DNA from: Candidatus Avimuribaculum pullicola
Lineage (GTDB): Bacteria; Bacteroidota; Bacteroidia; Bacteroidales; Muribaculaceae
Assembly (NCBI GenBank): GCA_018716295.1
Contig: DVKC01000016.1
Span: 1-34,018, forward strand
Reading direction: 5' to 3'
DNA length: 34,018 nucleotides
The notes beneath the pieces are model-generated. The model was not told the DNA's origin. It ran no database searches and saw only the letters and a program-made list of their open reading frames with translations. This document shows positions 15,396 to 24,219 of the stretch, piece by piece (the stretch's first letter is position 1; each line of letters opens with the position of its first letter). Made by a program: the position numbers and the translations under genes.

Positions 15396-16862
15396 CTATA
15401 ATCCTTTGCCTGTTACCACAGTCCAAATGGTGTATATCATTATTTTCAAGTCGGTGGCAAATGAGATGTTTTCTATGTATATCAAGTCATACCTCATTCG
15501 TTCCACCATGCTTTCGATGCTTGAAGCATAGCCATATTTTACCATGCCGAATGATGTCAATCCAGGACGAACTTGTTGCAGCAGTGTGTACTGTGGGGCG
15601 CGTTTCACGATGCGGTCGATGAAATATTGCCTTTCGGGACGTGGCCCTACGAGAGCCATGTCGCCACGAAGCACGTTCCAAAATTGCGGCAACTCGTCGA
15701 TGCGGTATTTGCGCAATATGCGTCCGATGCATGTAATGCGGTTGTCGTCGAGCGATGTCAGCTTAGGTTGGCCGTCGGCTTCGGCATCGACCACCATAGT
15801 GCGGAATTTGTAGATGGTGAATGGCTTGCCGTGCAATCCTATGCGTTGCTGCTTGAATATAACTGGCCCTTTGCTGCCAATTTTGATTATGGCGGCTATA
15901 ATGGCCAGGAATGGGAGCAGCACTATGAGTGCTATTATTGAGAACAGAATGTCGGAAGTGCGTTTCAGGTTGGTTTCGCACTCGGTTATGTTGCTCGATG
16001 ATATGTCGATGAGAGGTGTCCCGTACACTGTGTCAAGTCGTCCACGTGAGAGGAACAGGTCAGTTTTTTCGTCCGACAGTAGCTTAACTGGCAAGTTGAA
16101 TGGGAACAGCCTGTTGAGAGTGTGCAATATATTGTCCATATCTTTGCCTTGAGGCACTACAATCAGGTCGGTTATGCCCCTTTGCTTGCACACGGTTTCA
16201 ATCTCGTTGAAGTTGTGTACTGGTAGTCCGCCGATTTGAGTCGGTGCATTGTTGTCGTTGTTGATGTTGACAAATCCCGTCACGCTATATCCAAGTTTGT
16301 CTTTGAGATTGCCAAGTTCGGTGGCAAACTTCTGTGCTTTGCTGTCGCAACCGATGATGAGAGCTGGGAATTCTATTTGTGACTGGGCTATGAGGCGTTT
16401 CTCGTGCATGGTTATGATGAGGCGTAAAGGATAGACACATGCCAGCAATATGACCCACAAGGCCAATAATATCTCATAGTTGAGGAAATGGTCGATAACG
16501 GTATCGTTGATGAGAGCCACGAAATACACCATTATCATGCACACGAATGTCGATGCAAACGTCGTTGTTGCTTCTTGCAGCAGCGACTTGCGGTACACGT
16601 TGTTGTAATAGCCCGATAGCCAGTATATGCCCATCATTGCCACTGGGAAGCATACTTGTCCTAATATGACCATATTGTCGGAGAGAAACGCACACAGCGA
16701 CTTGAAGCCTTGTTGTGTAATCAAGTCTTGAAGCAAGTAGTACCGCACAATGTTGTATATCGCCATAGCCAGATTTGACATTAAGAAATCACTAATTTGA
16801 TAGGCCAGGCGTTGAGTGCGAGTCTTGCTGGTTGCCGATGACGTTACCGCAGTGTGGCTCAT
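15396..16862 (-). CDS. Polyprenyl-phosphate glycosyl-1-phosphate transferase (exopolysaccharide initiation, WcaJ-like)
   Basis: A 488-residue inner-membrane enzyme that starts exopolysaccharide or capsule units by moving a sugar-1-phosphate onto undecaprenyl phosphate. Four hydrophobic segments lie in about residues 25-150, a CoA_binding_3-type nucleotide-fold region at about 165-270, a further membrane segment near 305-330 (ILFSIIALIVLLPFLAIIAA), and the catalytic Bac_transf domain (PF02397) to the end. Catalytic-domain motifs are FKQQRIGLHGKPFTIYKFRTM, IGRILRKYRIDELPQFWNVL and GDMALVGPRPE, all intact. The start overlaps the sua5 stop by four bases (ATGA), so the genes are coupled. No other polysaccharide genes lie nearby, so its sugar and product are unknown; it may supply units for a locus elsewhere. 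Confidence 0.94.
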   Translation of the reverse strand: MSHTAVTSSATSKTRTQRLAYQISDFLMSNLAMAIYNIVRYYLLQDLITQQGFKSLCAFLSDNMVILGQVCFPVAMMGIYWLSGYYNNVYRKSLLQEATTTFASTFVCMIMVYFVALINDTVIDHFLNYEILLALWVILLACVYPLRLIITMHEKRLIAQSQIEFPALIIGCDSKAQKFATELGNLKDKLGYSVTGFVNINNDNNAPTQIGGLPVHNFNEIETVCKQRGITDLIVVPQGKDMDNILHTLNRLFPFNLPVKLLSDEKTDLFLSRGRLDTVYGTPLIDISSSNITECETNLKRTSDILFSIIALIVLLPFLAIIAAIIKIGSKGPVIFKQQRIGLHGKPFTIYKFRTMVVDAEADGQPKLTSLDDNRITCIGRILRKYRIDELPQFWNVLRGDMALVGPRPERQYFIDRIVKRAPQYTLLQQVRPGLTSFGMVKYGYASSIESMVERMRYDLIYIENISFATDLKIMIYTIWTVVTGKGL

Positions 16863-17428
16863 TCCCTTAATATGCTTATTGTGCCATCGGCTTTCAACTT
16901 GATAATGCTTGAAGGGCGATGTGGAGTTTTGTCATCTTGCCTGTAGGTAGCGATGTAATCCACTCCCTGCTTGATTGTATCATCGATTTCATCAAAAAAG
17001 CTGGCAGGTTTTTTCCCGCTCACATTTGCCGATGTGGAAACCACGGGTCGGTTCAATCGGCGACACAATTCGCTGGAAAATGGTTCGCTGCTGACGCGTA
17101 TGCCAATGCTGCCGTCAGCCCCGATGAGGTTTGCTGCAAGATTCTTGGCGTTGTCGTATATAATGGTCAATGGCTTGTCGGCTACTTCTACCAATTGATA
17201 TGCAATTTCGGGCACTTCGTCAACATAGCGTTCGAGTCGCGACATGTTGTCAACAAGCACGAGCATGGCTTTGTTGTCGGCACGTTGTTTCAATTCATAT
17301 ATCCGCTTCACGGCATCGGCATTAGTTGCATCGCAGCCTATGCCCCATACGGTGTCGGTAGGGTATAGGATAATTCCACCGCGTCGCATAACCTCAACGC
17401 ATTTTTTTATATCTTCTTCAAAAACCAT
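16859..17428 (-). CDS. tsaC: L-threonylcarbamoyladenylate synthase (Sua5/YciO/YrdC family)
   Basis: It makes threonylcarbamoyl-AMP from threonine, bicarbonate and ATP, the first step of the t6A37 modification of ANN-decoding tRNAs. The 189-residue YrdC-domain protein shows RRGGIILYPTDTVWGIGCDATN at about residues 14-36, KQRADNKAMLVLV, and SIGIRVSSEPF...RPVVSTSANVSG near 130-160, which are the family's substrate-binding motifs. It has no Sua5 C-terminal domain, so it is TsaC-like in length. ATG at 17428 follows a candidate promoter at 17509-17516. Its stop overlaps the sugar transferase start, an odd pairing that probably reflects transcription and not function. YciO-type paralogues are possible but less likely given the motifs. 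Confidence 0.92.
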   Translation of the reverse strand: MVFEEDIKKCVEVMRRGGIILYPTDTVWGIGCDATNADAVKRIYELKQRADNKAMLVLVDNMSRLERYVDEVPEIAYQLVEVADKPLTIIYDNAKNLAANLIGADGSIGIRVSSEPFSSELCRRLNRPVVSTSANVSGKKPASFFDEIDDTIKQGVDYIATYRQDDKTPHRPSSIIKLKADGTISILRE

Positions 17429-17508
17429 AATTCTAATCTTGTATTAGAGCAATGTTTAGTAATGTGGCGGGGCAAGTGCAAACAGGTTACGGCATTTTCC
17501 CGCAACGA

Positions 17509-17516
17509 CAAAGGTA
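17509..17516 (-). promoter_or_regulatory. Candidate -7 element of the sua5-transferase-ClC operon
   Basis: On the minus strand this reads TACCTTTG, an exact TAnnTTTG. The expected -33 region near 17537 has only a T run and no TTTG, so the promoter is tentative. Initiation near 17502 would give a leader of about 75 bases. Confidence 0.4.
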
Positions 17517-17631
17517 AGCATTTTTCTATTATATGTAAAAAAACGCTTTGTCGATATTGATATATGGTCTGCTACGGCTTAAATAAAGTTGTGCGCGTCA
17601 ATAGTGCAAAACACTGTTGCAATTTTGGATA

Positions 17632-18225
17632 CTATAACTCTATTAGGCAGGGGGCGTTCAGGTTTGAGTAGCTGTCGTCCATTATGGCGGCGTTGGAATA
17701 GGTTATGCCATTGATTCTGGCGATACCGTATGCGACATGAATATGGCCGAACAGATGCAAGCGTGGGTGCACCTGTGCTATCCGTTGCGAGATTTCTTCG
17801 GAACCATAATGAATATTGTCGGCATAGTCGAGGATGCCGTATGGCGGTGAATGCGTTATCAGCACATCTGTCCCTGTTGGTATGTTGGCTATGTTGCGTG
17901 ATTGGCGGTCGGTGATGCAGTCGTTCATGAACATCGGCACACCGTAGAAATTCACCCCATCTATCACAATGCCAGAGTTGCACAGATAGTGGACGTTTGC
18001 GTCAAGTCCGTTGATGTTGGCACCATACAGGCAATCGTCGTGGTTGCCGCAGATGAATATTTTGTGCTGGTAGGGTAGGTCGCAAAACCAATTGAGAAAA
18101 TCAATTGCTTCGGTTGTGGTGCCCACCATGCAGAAATCACCCGAGTGTACGGCCACGTCGGCTTCGGGCAGGTCGCGAAGCCGGTGGTGGCAGCCATGGG
18201 TATCTGAAATATGCAAGATTTTCAT
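17632..18225 (-). CDS. Calcineurin-like metallophosphoesterase
   Basis: A 197-residue cytoplasmic phosphoesterase with the five family motifs in order: LHISDTHG (residues 4-11), VHSGDF, ICGNHDD, LITHSPPYGILDYA and LHLFGHIHVAYG, giving a complete two-metal site. The short form without a cap domain resembles the YfcE and phosphodiesterase-like branch. The ATG at 18225 is chosen since MKILHISDTHG is the canonical start; an upstream TTG/GTG-type extension would add 19 residues of no clear character. It stands alone: sua5 on the same strand starts 200 bases downstream with its own promoter signal, and the ABC-F gene is divergent. Its substrate, a phosphodiester or nucleotide, cannot be told from sequence. 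Confidence 0.9.
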   Translation of the reverse strand: MKILHISDTHGCHHRLRDLPEADVAVHSGDFCMVGTTTEAIDFLNWFCDLPYQHKIFICGNHDDCLYGANINGLDANVHYLCNSGIVIDGVNFYGVPMFMNDCITDRQSRNIANIPTGTDVLITHSPPYGILDYADNIHYGSEEISQRIAQVHPRLHLFGHIHVAYGIARINGITYSNAAIMDDSYSNLNAPCLIEL

Positions 18226-18268
18226 TGCCTCAATTTGAGAGAATTGCCATTTTTGTGTTATCAATAAG

Positions 18269-18276
18269 CAAATGTA
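18269..18276 (-). promoter_or_regulatory. Candidate -7 element for the metallophosphoesterase gene
   Basis: On the minus strand this reads TACATTTG (TAnnTTTG), 44 bases before the ATG at 18225. A clear -33 TTTG is missing at the expected distance, so confidence is limited. Confidence 0.38.
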
Positions 18277-18362
18277 CAACATTCAGGTGTAAAACGATAG
18301 AATAACCTCCTAATATATTTTCTATTGGTATCTACTTCGTCATTTTTATCGGAGGGCACTAA

Positions 18363-18378
18363 TAATTTTGTAATTTTG
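18363..18378 (+). promoter_or_regulatory. Candidate -7 elements for the ABC-F gene
   Basis: Two tandem exact boxes, TAATTTTG at 18363-18370 and again at 18371-18378, lie 30-45 bases before the ATG at 18407. The matching -33 regions are T-rich but contain no clean TTTG. Which copy is used cannot be told. Confidence 0.42.
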
Positions 18379-18406
18379 CGGTTGTTATTTTCCATGGATA
18401 TTAATT

Positions 18407-20272
18407 ATGAACAGCATATTGCAGATTGAGGGAATTACGAAGTCGTATGGCGACAGGATATTGTTTGCCGATGTAACGCTCGGCATTGGCGAGGGCGAGA
18501 AAATAGGGCTTATTGCCAAGAACGGGGCCGGGAAATCGACATTGTTGAAAATATTGGCTGGGATAGAAGCAGCCGACAGCGGCACGGTGGTGATGCGCAA
18601 TGGTGTGCGCATGGGATACCTTGAGCAAGAACCAGCCATGAATCCCGATGCGGCGGTAATAGACACATTCCTCGATGACGGCAGTGAGCGGGCAACGGTC
18701 ATCAAAGAGTATGAACATGCAGTCGCCACGGGCGATACTGAGGCATTATCAGCGGCTATGGCCAAGATGGACGCGCTCGACCTGTGGAGTTATGAAAACG
18801 ATTTTAAGCAAATCCTTGCTCAATTGCACATCATGGATTATTATCAGCGAGTGGGTGAGTTGTCGGGAGGACAATTGAAACGCGTGGCTATGGCCAAGGT
18901 GATTATCGACAAGCCCGACTTGTTGCTGCTCGACGAGCCGACTAACCATCTTGATGTGGATGTAATCGAGTGGTTGGAAAGTTATCTGTCGCACTCGCGC
19001 ATGACATTGCTGATGGTCACACACGACCGTTATTTCCTCGACCGCGTGTGCAACAAAATCGTGGAAATCGACAATGGAGCACTATATGGCTATGATGGCA
19101 ATTATTCCTACTACCTCGAAAAACGGCAGGAGCGCATCGATGCCGAGAATGCCGAGGTGGCTCGTGCCAAGAATTTGCTGCGAACCGAGCTTGAGTGGAT
19201 GCGCCGTCAGCCGCAAGCCCGTGGTGGCAAGGCGCGCTATCGCATAAATGCTTTTTATGAACTTGAAAAACGGGCACAACCTGTGCGAAATGAGCGCAAT
19301 GTGGAACTCGATGTGAAAGCCTCGTATATCGGCTCGAAGATTTTTGTGGCACATGATGCGTGCAAGCGTTTTGGCGACAAGGTGATACTCAATGGACTGA
19401 ATTACACGTTTGCCCGCTACGAGAAGTTGGGCATAGTGGGCGACAATGGAGTAGGGAAGTCAACTTTCATAAAGTGCCTTTTGGGGCGCGAGCCGCTTGA
19501 CAGTGGGTATTTCGAGGTGGGCGAAACAGTGGAATTTGGTTATTATAGCCAGGAGGGAATACAATTTGACGAAAGCAAGAAAGTGATAGATGCAGTGAGT
19601 GAGATTGCCGAATATGTGCGGTTTGACGAGAAAACTTCATACACTGCATCGCAATTCTTGCAACTTTTCCTGTTTACTCCAGCCGACCAGCAGAAGTTTA
19701 TTTTCAAGTTAAGTGGAGGTGAAAAACGTCGATTATACCTTGCTACGGTGTTGATGCGGAAGCCAAATTTCCTGATACTCGACGAGCCTACCAACGATCT
19801 CGACATAAAGACACTTGAAGTGCTTGAGAATTATCTTGCTGGCTTCAAGGGGTGCGTGATAATAGTGTCGCACGACCGCTTTTTCATGGATCGCACGATT
19901 GACCATCTGTTTGTGTTCGAGGGTGGAGGCGTGATACGCGACTTCCCTGGCAATTACAGCGATTATCGTGCAGCCAAAGAGGAGGAAAAACGTGCCGAGG
20001 CTGCCAGGCAGAAAGAAACTGCCAAGCCGCGAGTGGCATCGCAGCCGCGACCGAGCAATCCCAACAAGATGACTTTCAAGGAGCGTAAAGAGTTTGAAGC
20101 CCTTGACGCTGAAATCGCACAACTCACAGCCGAGAAAGAAGAGCTTGATGCACTGTTTAATAGCGGCGAAGTGATAGCCGATATTGCAGCCAAGTCGAGC
20201 CGCTACGACGAGGTGTGCCGTATGCTCGATGAAAAGGAGATGCGTTGGCTTGAATTGAGTGAAAAGGTGTAG
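18407..20272 (+). CDS. uup: ABC-F family ATPase, Uup-like
   Basis: A 621-residue cytoplasmic protein with two ABC domains and no membrane segment, acting on the ribosome (translation or stalled-ribosome resolution) and, for Uup, affecting DNA and transposon stability. Domain 1: Walker A KNGAGKST (about residues 39-46), signature ELSGGQLKRVAMAK and Walker B LLLLDEPTNHLD. The linker of about 80 charged residues (YYLEKRQERIDAENAEVARA...) is the P-site tRNA-interacting arm. Domain 2: Walker A DNGVGKST, signature KLSGGEKRRLYLA, Walker B LILDEPTNDLD. After about residue 535 a Lys/Glu-rich coiled coil runs to the end, the C-terminal domain characteristic of Uup and not of EttA. The Ala in AKNG is a common variation. 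Confidence 0.93.
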   Translation: MNSILQIEGITKSYGDRILFADVTLGIGEGEKIGLIAKNGAGKSTLLKILAGIEAADSGTVVMRNGVRMGYLEQEPAMNPDAAVIDTFLDDGSERATVIKEYEHAVATGDTEALSAAMAKMDALDLWSYENDFKQILAQLHIMDYYQRVGELSGGQLKRVAMAKVIIDKPDLLLLDEPTNHLDVDVIEWLESYLSHSRMTLLMVTHDRYFLDRVCNKIVEIDNGALYGYDGNYSYYLEKRQERIDAENAEVARAKNLLRTELEWMRRQPQARGGKARYRINAFYELEKRAQPVRNERNVELDVKASYIGSKIFVAHDACKRFGDKVILNGLNYTFARYEKLGIVGDNGVGKSTFIKCLLGREPLDSGYFEVGETVEFGYYSQEGIQFDESKKVIDAVSEIAEYVRFDEKTSYTASQFLQLFLFTPADQQKFIFKLSGGEKRRLYLATVLMRKPNFLILDEPTNDLDIKTLEVLENYLAGFKGCVIIVSHDRFFMDRTIDHLFVFEGGGVIRDFPGNYSDYRAAKEEEKRAEAARQKETAKPRVASQPRPSNPNKMTFKERKEFEALDAEIAQLTAEKEELDALFNSGEVIADIAAKSSRYDEVCRMLDEKEMRWLELSEKV

Positions 20273-20292
20273 CTGTTTTTCAACAGGGCAAG

Positions 20293-20640
20293 TTAGTCGT
20301 TGATGAGTTGCAAGGAATACATTTCGCCGCGTTCGCTTCCGTTGTATGTCAGGCTGCGGCTTACGGTTACTCCTTCATCGACGACCAGTACTTTTTCGTC
20401 GGAATAGTCGGCATTCCATTCAGCTTCTGTTGCTGTTGAGAAAGTTCCTATGCTTGCGTGTTCACCGTCGCGATATGCTACTTTTATGGAATTATCGTTG
20501 ATTTCGGTGATTTTAAATAATTGTTGGCATTCTTCGACAATGCCTAATTTTACAGGTAAAAATTTCTCATATATCAAGTCGGATGAGTAACCGCTCAATT
20601 CGGTTTCAGAGAATTTCCTGAAAGAGATTCTGATTTTCAT
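20293..20640 (-). CDS. Unrecognised small protein
   Basis: A 115-residue soluble product beginning MKIRISFRKFSETEL. I do not recognise a family. It has no signal peptide, membrane segment or repeats. It is mixed alpha/beta by appearance, with an acidic middle (TEAEWNADYSDEKVLVVDEG) and a polar C terminus. The second ATG at 20640 is preferred over 20646, which would give MIMKIR. It is convergent with the ABC-F gene, 20 bases apart, and divergent from the amylase gene with about 180 bases between starts. Codon use and composition look native, so it is probably a real gene, but function is unknown. Confidence 0.65.
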   Translation of the reverse strand: MKIRISFRKFSETELSGYSSDLIYEKFLPVKLGIVEECQQLFKITEINDNSIKVAYRDGEHASIGTFSTATEAEWNADYSDEKVLVVDEGVTVSRSLTYNGSERGEMYSLQLIND

Positions 20641-20749
20641 AATCAAGTCGAAATTAAAGATTTATAAACAAGTGCAAGTTACAAAAAATAGCGCAGATTG
20701 CAAAAAATCATAAGAAAGTTGACCCTACGCGTTTTGATGGTTGTTTTTA

Positions 20750-20782
20750 TTTGCGTCGGCTGTGATTTTTTATGTAACTTTA
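20750..20782 (+). promoter_or_regulatory. Promoter of the amylase gene
   Basis: TTTG (-33) at 20750-20753 and TAACTTTA (-7, one base from TAnnTTTG) at 20775-20782, separated by 21 bases. Initiation near 20789 would give a leader of about 30 bases. Confidence 0.55.
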
Positions 20783-20818
20783 CGGCGATTATTCATTTTA
20801 ATACCAAATAACTAACTT

Positions 20819-22240
20819 ATGAAACATTTATTTTTGACATCGCTTGCCGTGGCTTTAGGGTTGGCAGGCTATGCTGGTGACAAGCCTTCGGAAACTATTA
20901 CTAACGACGACGTAATATTGCATGCATGGTGCTGGTCGTTCAACACAATCAAAGACAACATGAAGCAGATTGCTGATGCGGGTTTCAGGTATGTACAAAC
21001 TTCGCCAGCGCAAAACTGCATTACCGAGGCTCGTGGCGACAAAGGTGGCGGAAATCAATTGTTCGGTCATGGACGGTGGTATTATCAGTATCAGCCTACC
21101 GACTGGAAAATAGGCAATTACCAAATGGGTACGCGCGAGGATTTTGTGGAAATGTGCAACGAGGCCGAGAAATATGGCGTGAGGGTGATTGTGGACGTGT
21201 TGCCAAACCATACCGCGATGGACGATACACGTGTCAGCGACGACCTTGATGCTGCTGTAGGCGGGCATGAGAACCTGTACCATGCTTCGGGTTTTGACGA
21301 AATAATGGATTACAATGATCGTCGCCAATGTACGACTGGACAAATGGGCGGGCTGCCTGATGTAAATACCGAAAATCCCGATTTCCAGTATTATTACATG
21401 ACATACGTCAACGACTTGCTGTCGTGTGGGGCACGTGGTTTCCGCTACGATACAGCGAAGCATATAGGACTGCCAAGCGACCCGCTCGATGAAAAGTCCA
21501 AGCAGAACGATTTTTGGGAAGTTGCCACTGGCCGCAAATCGGTCAAGGGACTTAGCATGGCGTTGCCGATGGATAGCTTGTTTGTGTATGGCGAGGTGTT
21601 GCAAGATAAAAATGTGAAAGAAGAAGAATATGGCCAGTATATCAACCTCACGGCAAGTTCTTATGGCCATGTGCTGCGCAACGTGTTAAATGCCGGTAAT
21701 TGGCGAGCCGACAATGTGATGCAATGGGCCCATCCTGTTGACCCCTACAAACTTGTGACTTGGGTAGAGTCGCACGATACATATTGTAACGCCCATGAAT
21801 CGGCAAGCCTCACCAACGAGCAGATACGTATGGGGTGGGTATTCTTGGCAGCAAGGCAGAATGGAACGCCGCTTTTCTATTCGAGGCCTAATAATAGTTC
21901 GCCCGAGAATGTGTGGGGCGACAATGTCGTAGGTGCACGGGGTAATGACGCATTTTTCCATCCCGAAGTTGTGGCTGTGAACAAGTTTCGCCGCCAGATG
22001 CACGGCCAGCCCGAAACGATATATTTCAGTGCCGATGATAAGGTTGCGCAAGTGTGCCGAGGCAAGAAAGGTGCTGCCGTAATTAATGCTACGGGCGAAG
22101 AGGTGGAATTTGCCATGGAAACTTCGTTGCCAAACGGCAAATATAAAGATGTGGTTTATGGAACTCAGTTTGTGGTCAAGAAGGGTCTTATGACTGGAAC
22201 TGTGAAACCTTACACCTCTTATATTTTAGTGAGAAAATAA
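20819..22240 (+). CDS. Secreted alpha-amylase, GH13 family
   Basis: A 473-residue glycoside hydrolase that cleaves alpha-1,4-glucosidic bonds in starch, glycogen or maltodextrin. The N terminus MKHLFLTSLAVALGLAGYAG is a signal peptide, probably cleaved near residue 20, so it acts in the periplasm or outside. The four GH13 regions are present: VIVDVLPNHT; GFRYDTAKH with the nucleophile Asp211; FVYGEV with the acid/base Glu259; WVESHDTY with the transition-state Asp320. A C-terminal all-beta domain C of about 80 residues follows and there is no starch-binding module. The gene has its own promoter and a strong terminator at 22257-22290, so it is a single-gene unit, but it sits beside glycogen synthase and phosphorylase, which implies a local alpha-glucan cluster. 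It is not in a Sus-type locus: no SusC/D genes are nearby. Confidence 0.94.
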   Translation: MKHLFLTSLAVALGLAGYAGDKPSETITNDDVILHAWCWSFNTIKDNMKQIADAGFRYVQTSPAQNCITEARGDKGGGNQLFGHGRWYYQYQPTDWKIGNYQMGTREDFVEMCNEAEKYGVRVIVDVLPNHTAMDDTRVSDDLDAAVGGHENLYHASGFDEIMDYNDRRQCTTGQMGGLPDVNTENPDFQYYYMTYVNDLLSCGARGFRYDTAKHIGLPSDPLDEKSKQNDFWEVATGRKSVKGLSMALPMDSLFVYGEVLQDKNVKEEEYGQYINLTASSYGHVLRNVLNAGNWRADNVMQWAHPVDPYKLVTWVESHDTYCNAHESASLTNEQIRMGWVFLAARQNGTPLFYSRPNNSSPENVWGDNVVGARGNDAFFHPEVVAVNKFRRQMHGQPETIYFSADDKVAQVCRGKKGAAVINATGEEVEFAMETSLPNGKYKDVVYGTQFVVKKGLMTGTVKPYTSYILVRK

Positions 22241-22256
22241 TCATATTGTTAATGTC

Positions 22257-22290
22257 ACTGCGAGGCTGGAATTTCGGCCTCGCAGTTTTT
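22257..22290 (+). terminator. Intrinsic terminator after the amylase gene
   Basis: A perfect 10-base stem, ACTGCGAGGC (22257-22266) and GCCTCGCAGT (22277-22286), with a 10-base loop, is followed by TTTTT. Confidence 0.85.
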
Positions 22291-22476
22291 CCCTATAATC
22301 CGCACGGGTATGGTTAACCTATTTTAACTAATTGCGCCTGCAACAGTCGTGGATAGGGAAAAATTGAGCTGCAAATGGTTTTGGCAGGATATCTAAAAGG
22401 CACATTTTAATGCATACGGTATAATTTGAGGCATGGCAAAAGAAATGTTGATTTAGGATAATTGCGTTTTTTTATC

Positions 22477-22484
22477 TACATTTG
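22477..22484 (+). promoter_or_regulatory. Candidate -7 element of the glycogen synthase-phosphorylase operon
   Basis: TACATTTG, an exact TAnnTTTG, 30 bases before the ATG at 22514. The -33 region has no clear TTTG at 19-21 bases, so this is tentative. It is the only match in the gap after the amylase terminator. Confidence 0.45.
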
Positions 22485-22513
22485 TAGCCACAAATATTTG
22501 GATTAGATGCTAT

Positions 22514-24181
22514 ATGATAGGAACCACAGAAAAACCAGACGTTATATTTGAAACAAGCTGGGAAGTGTGTAATAAAGTAGGTGGCATATATGCCGTTCTT
22601 TCTACAAAAGCAAAGACTTTACAGAATGATTTCAAAGATAAAGTGATTTTTATAGGTCCTGACATCTGGAGCAAGGACAATCCATGCCCTTTCTTCAAGG
22701 AGTCTAAGACCGTGTTGCAAGAATGGCGTAAACAAGCTGTGTTCCCGTTGGGTATGGAAGTACGTGTTGGCCGATGGACAATCCCCGGCAATCCTATTGT
22801 CATACTCGTGGACTACAAGGCTTTGTTCACTTACAAGGACGAGCTTTACACACAGATGTGGAACAAGTTTTGTGTCGATTCACTGCATGCCTACGGCGAT
22901 TATGATGAAAGTTGCATGTTTGCGTATGCAGCCGCATTAGTTATAGAAAGCATATACCTTGACTATTATAACGATGGCAAAAGCCGCGTCATAGCACATT
23001 TTGATGAATGGACTACAGGCATGGGGTTGCTTTACCTCAAATCGCACATGCCGTCGATTGCCACAGTTTTCACTACACATGCCACAAGCATCGGTCGTAG
23101 CATCTGTGGCAACAACAAGCCGCTGTATGACTACTTGAGTGGGTACAATGGCGACCAAATGGCAGGCGAATTGAACATGCAGTCGAAGCATTCGCTCGAA
23201 AAAGCTGCCGCATGGAATGCCGACAGTTTTACAACCGTCAGCGAGGTTACTGCTCGTGAATGTGCCCAATTGCTTGGCCGCAAACCGCTTGTGACACCCA
23301 ATGGTTTTGAACAAACATTTGTGCCGACCAAGAAAGACTATCCGACGAAGCGTGCAGCAGCCCGCCAGAAGATGCTGCAAGTGGCGCGTGCGCTGACAGG
23401 CGTTGACTTTGTTGACGACAGCACGTTTATAGTGGCAACGGCAGGGCGCAACGAATTCCGCAACAAGGGATATGATGCATTTATCGATGCGATGAATGCC
23501 ATACGCAACACATCACGTCCCGATGGCAAGAAAGTGCTTGCATTCATGTTCGTTCCTGCATGGGTCGATGAACCACGCCGCGACTTGGCCGCAGCCATTA
23601 AAGAAGGCAAGTGCGCCGGACTTGAAAACTCGATGATTACTCACACGTTGCATAATTATTCCCAAGATGCCATTTATGGCAAAATCAATTACTTGGGTAT
23701 GCATTATTCTACCGATAATCATTTTGTGATGGTGTATGTCCCGTCATACCTTAATGGTGACGATGGCATTTTCAACATGCCTTATTACGACCTGTTGCCA
23801 GGACTTGATTGCACGGTATTCGCTTCGTATTACGAGCCTTGGGGCTATACTCCGCTTGAAAGCATTGCATTCGGTGTACCGACTGTTACAACCGACTTGG
23901 CTGGTTTCGGCCAATGGGTGCTCGATAATTTCGAGAACAGTTTCGGTGCTTGTGGCGTGAAAGTGCTGCACCGCAACGACTCTAACTATAATGACGTGGT
24001 GTCGCAAATAGCTTCAAACGTGCTTGCCCTCATTGACGAGGATGGCAAAGCTGCGGCAAGCATAAGGAATGCTGCGGCTGCGACTTCAAAGCAAGCTCAA
24101 TGGAAGCAGTTCATGAGTTATTATTACGAATCTTACAGCGAAGCCTTGCAGAATAAAGGCAACCAAGGTAATAACATATAA
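22514..24181 (+). CDS. Glycogen synthase, GT3 (eukaryotic-type) family
   Basis: A 555-residue cytoplasmic glucosyltransferase that extends alpha-1,4-glucan. It is of the GT3 type known from animals and fungi (PF05693), not the GT5 GlgA of most bacteria. Evidence: the opening FETSWEVCNKVGGIYAVLSTKA (glucose-binding loop with the KVGG motif), FTTHATSIGRSICG, VSEVTARECAQLLGRKP, TPNGF, and SYYEPWGYTPLESIAFGVPTVTTDLAGFG near residue 435-465, where the family's conserved Glu occurs. Eukaryotic regulatory N- and C-terminal phosphorylation tails are absent. The glycogen phosphorylase gene starts 38 bases downstream without an intervening terminator, so the synthase and its opposing enzyme are likely cotranscribed. 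No glgC or branching enzyme gene is in the window. Confidence 0.93.
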   Translation: MIGTTEKPDVIFETSWEVCNKVGGIYAVLSTKAKTLQNDFKDKVIFIGPDIWSKDNPCPFFKESKTVLQEWRKQAVFPLGMEVRVGRWTIPGNPIVILVDYKALFTYKDELYTQMWNKFCVDSLHAYGDYDESCMFAYAAALVIESIYLDYYNDGKSRVIAHFDEWTTGMGLLYLKSHMPSIATVFTTHATSIGRSICGNNKPLYDYLSGYNGDQMAGELNMQSKHSLEKAAAWNADSFTTVSEVTARECAQLLGRKPLVTPNGFEQTFVPTKKDYPTKRAAARQKMLQVARALTGVDFVDDSTFIVATAGRNEFRNKGYDAFIDAMNAIRNTSRPDGKKVLAFMFVPAWVDEPRRDLAAAIKEGKCAGLENSMITHTLHNYSQDAIYGKINYLGMHYSTDNHFVMVYVPSYLNGDDGIFNMPYYDLLPGLDCTVFASYYEPWGYTPLESIAFGVPTVTTDLAGFGQWVLDNFENSFGACGVKVLHRNDSNYNDVVSQIASNVLALIDEDGKAAASIRNAAAATSKQAQWKQFMSYYYESYSEALQNKGNQGNNI

Positions 24182-24219
24182 TTTAAAGAGTTAACAACCC
24201 AAAATATCATAAACAGAAG

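Noticed and set aside
20273-20286. Small CTGTT/AACAG hairpin after the ABC-F gene as a terminator
   Set aside because: Only a five-base AT-containing stem and no T tract after it; too weak to call.
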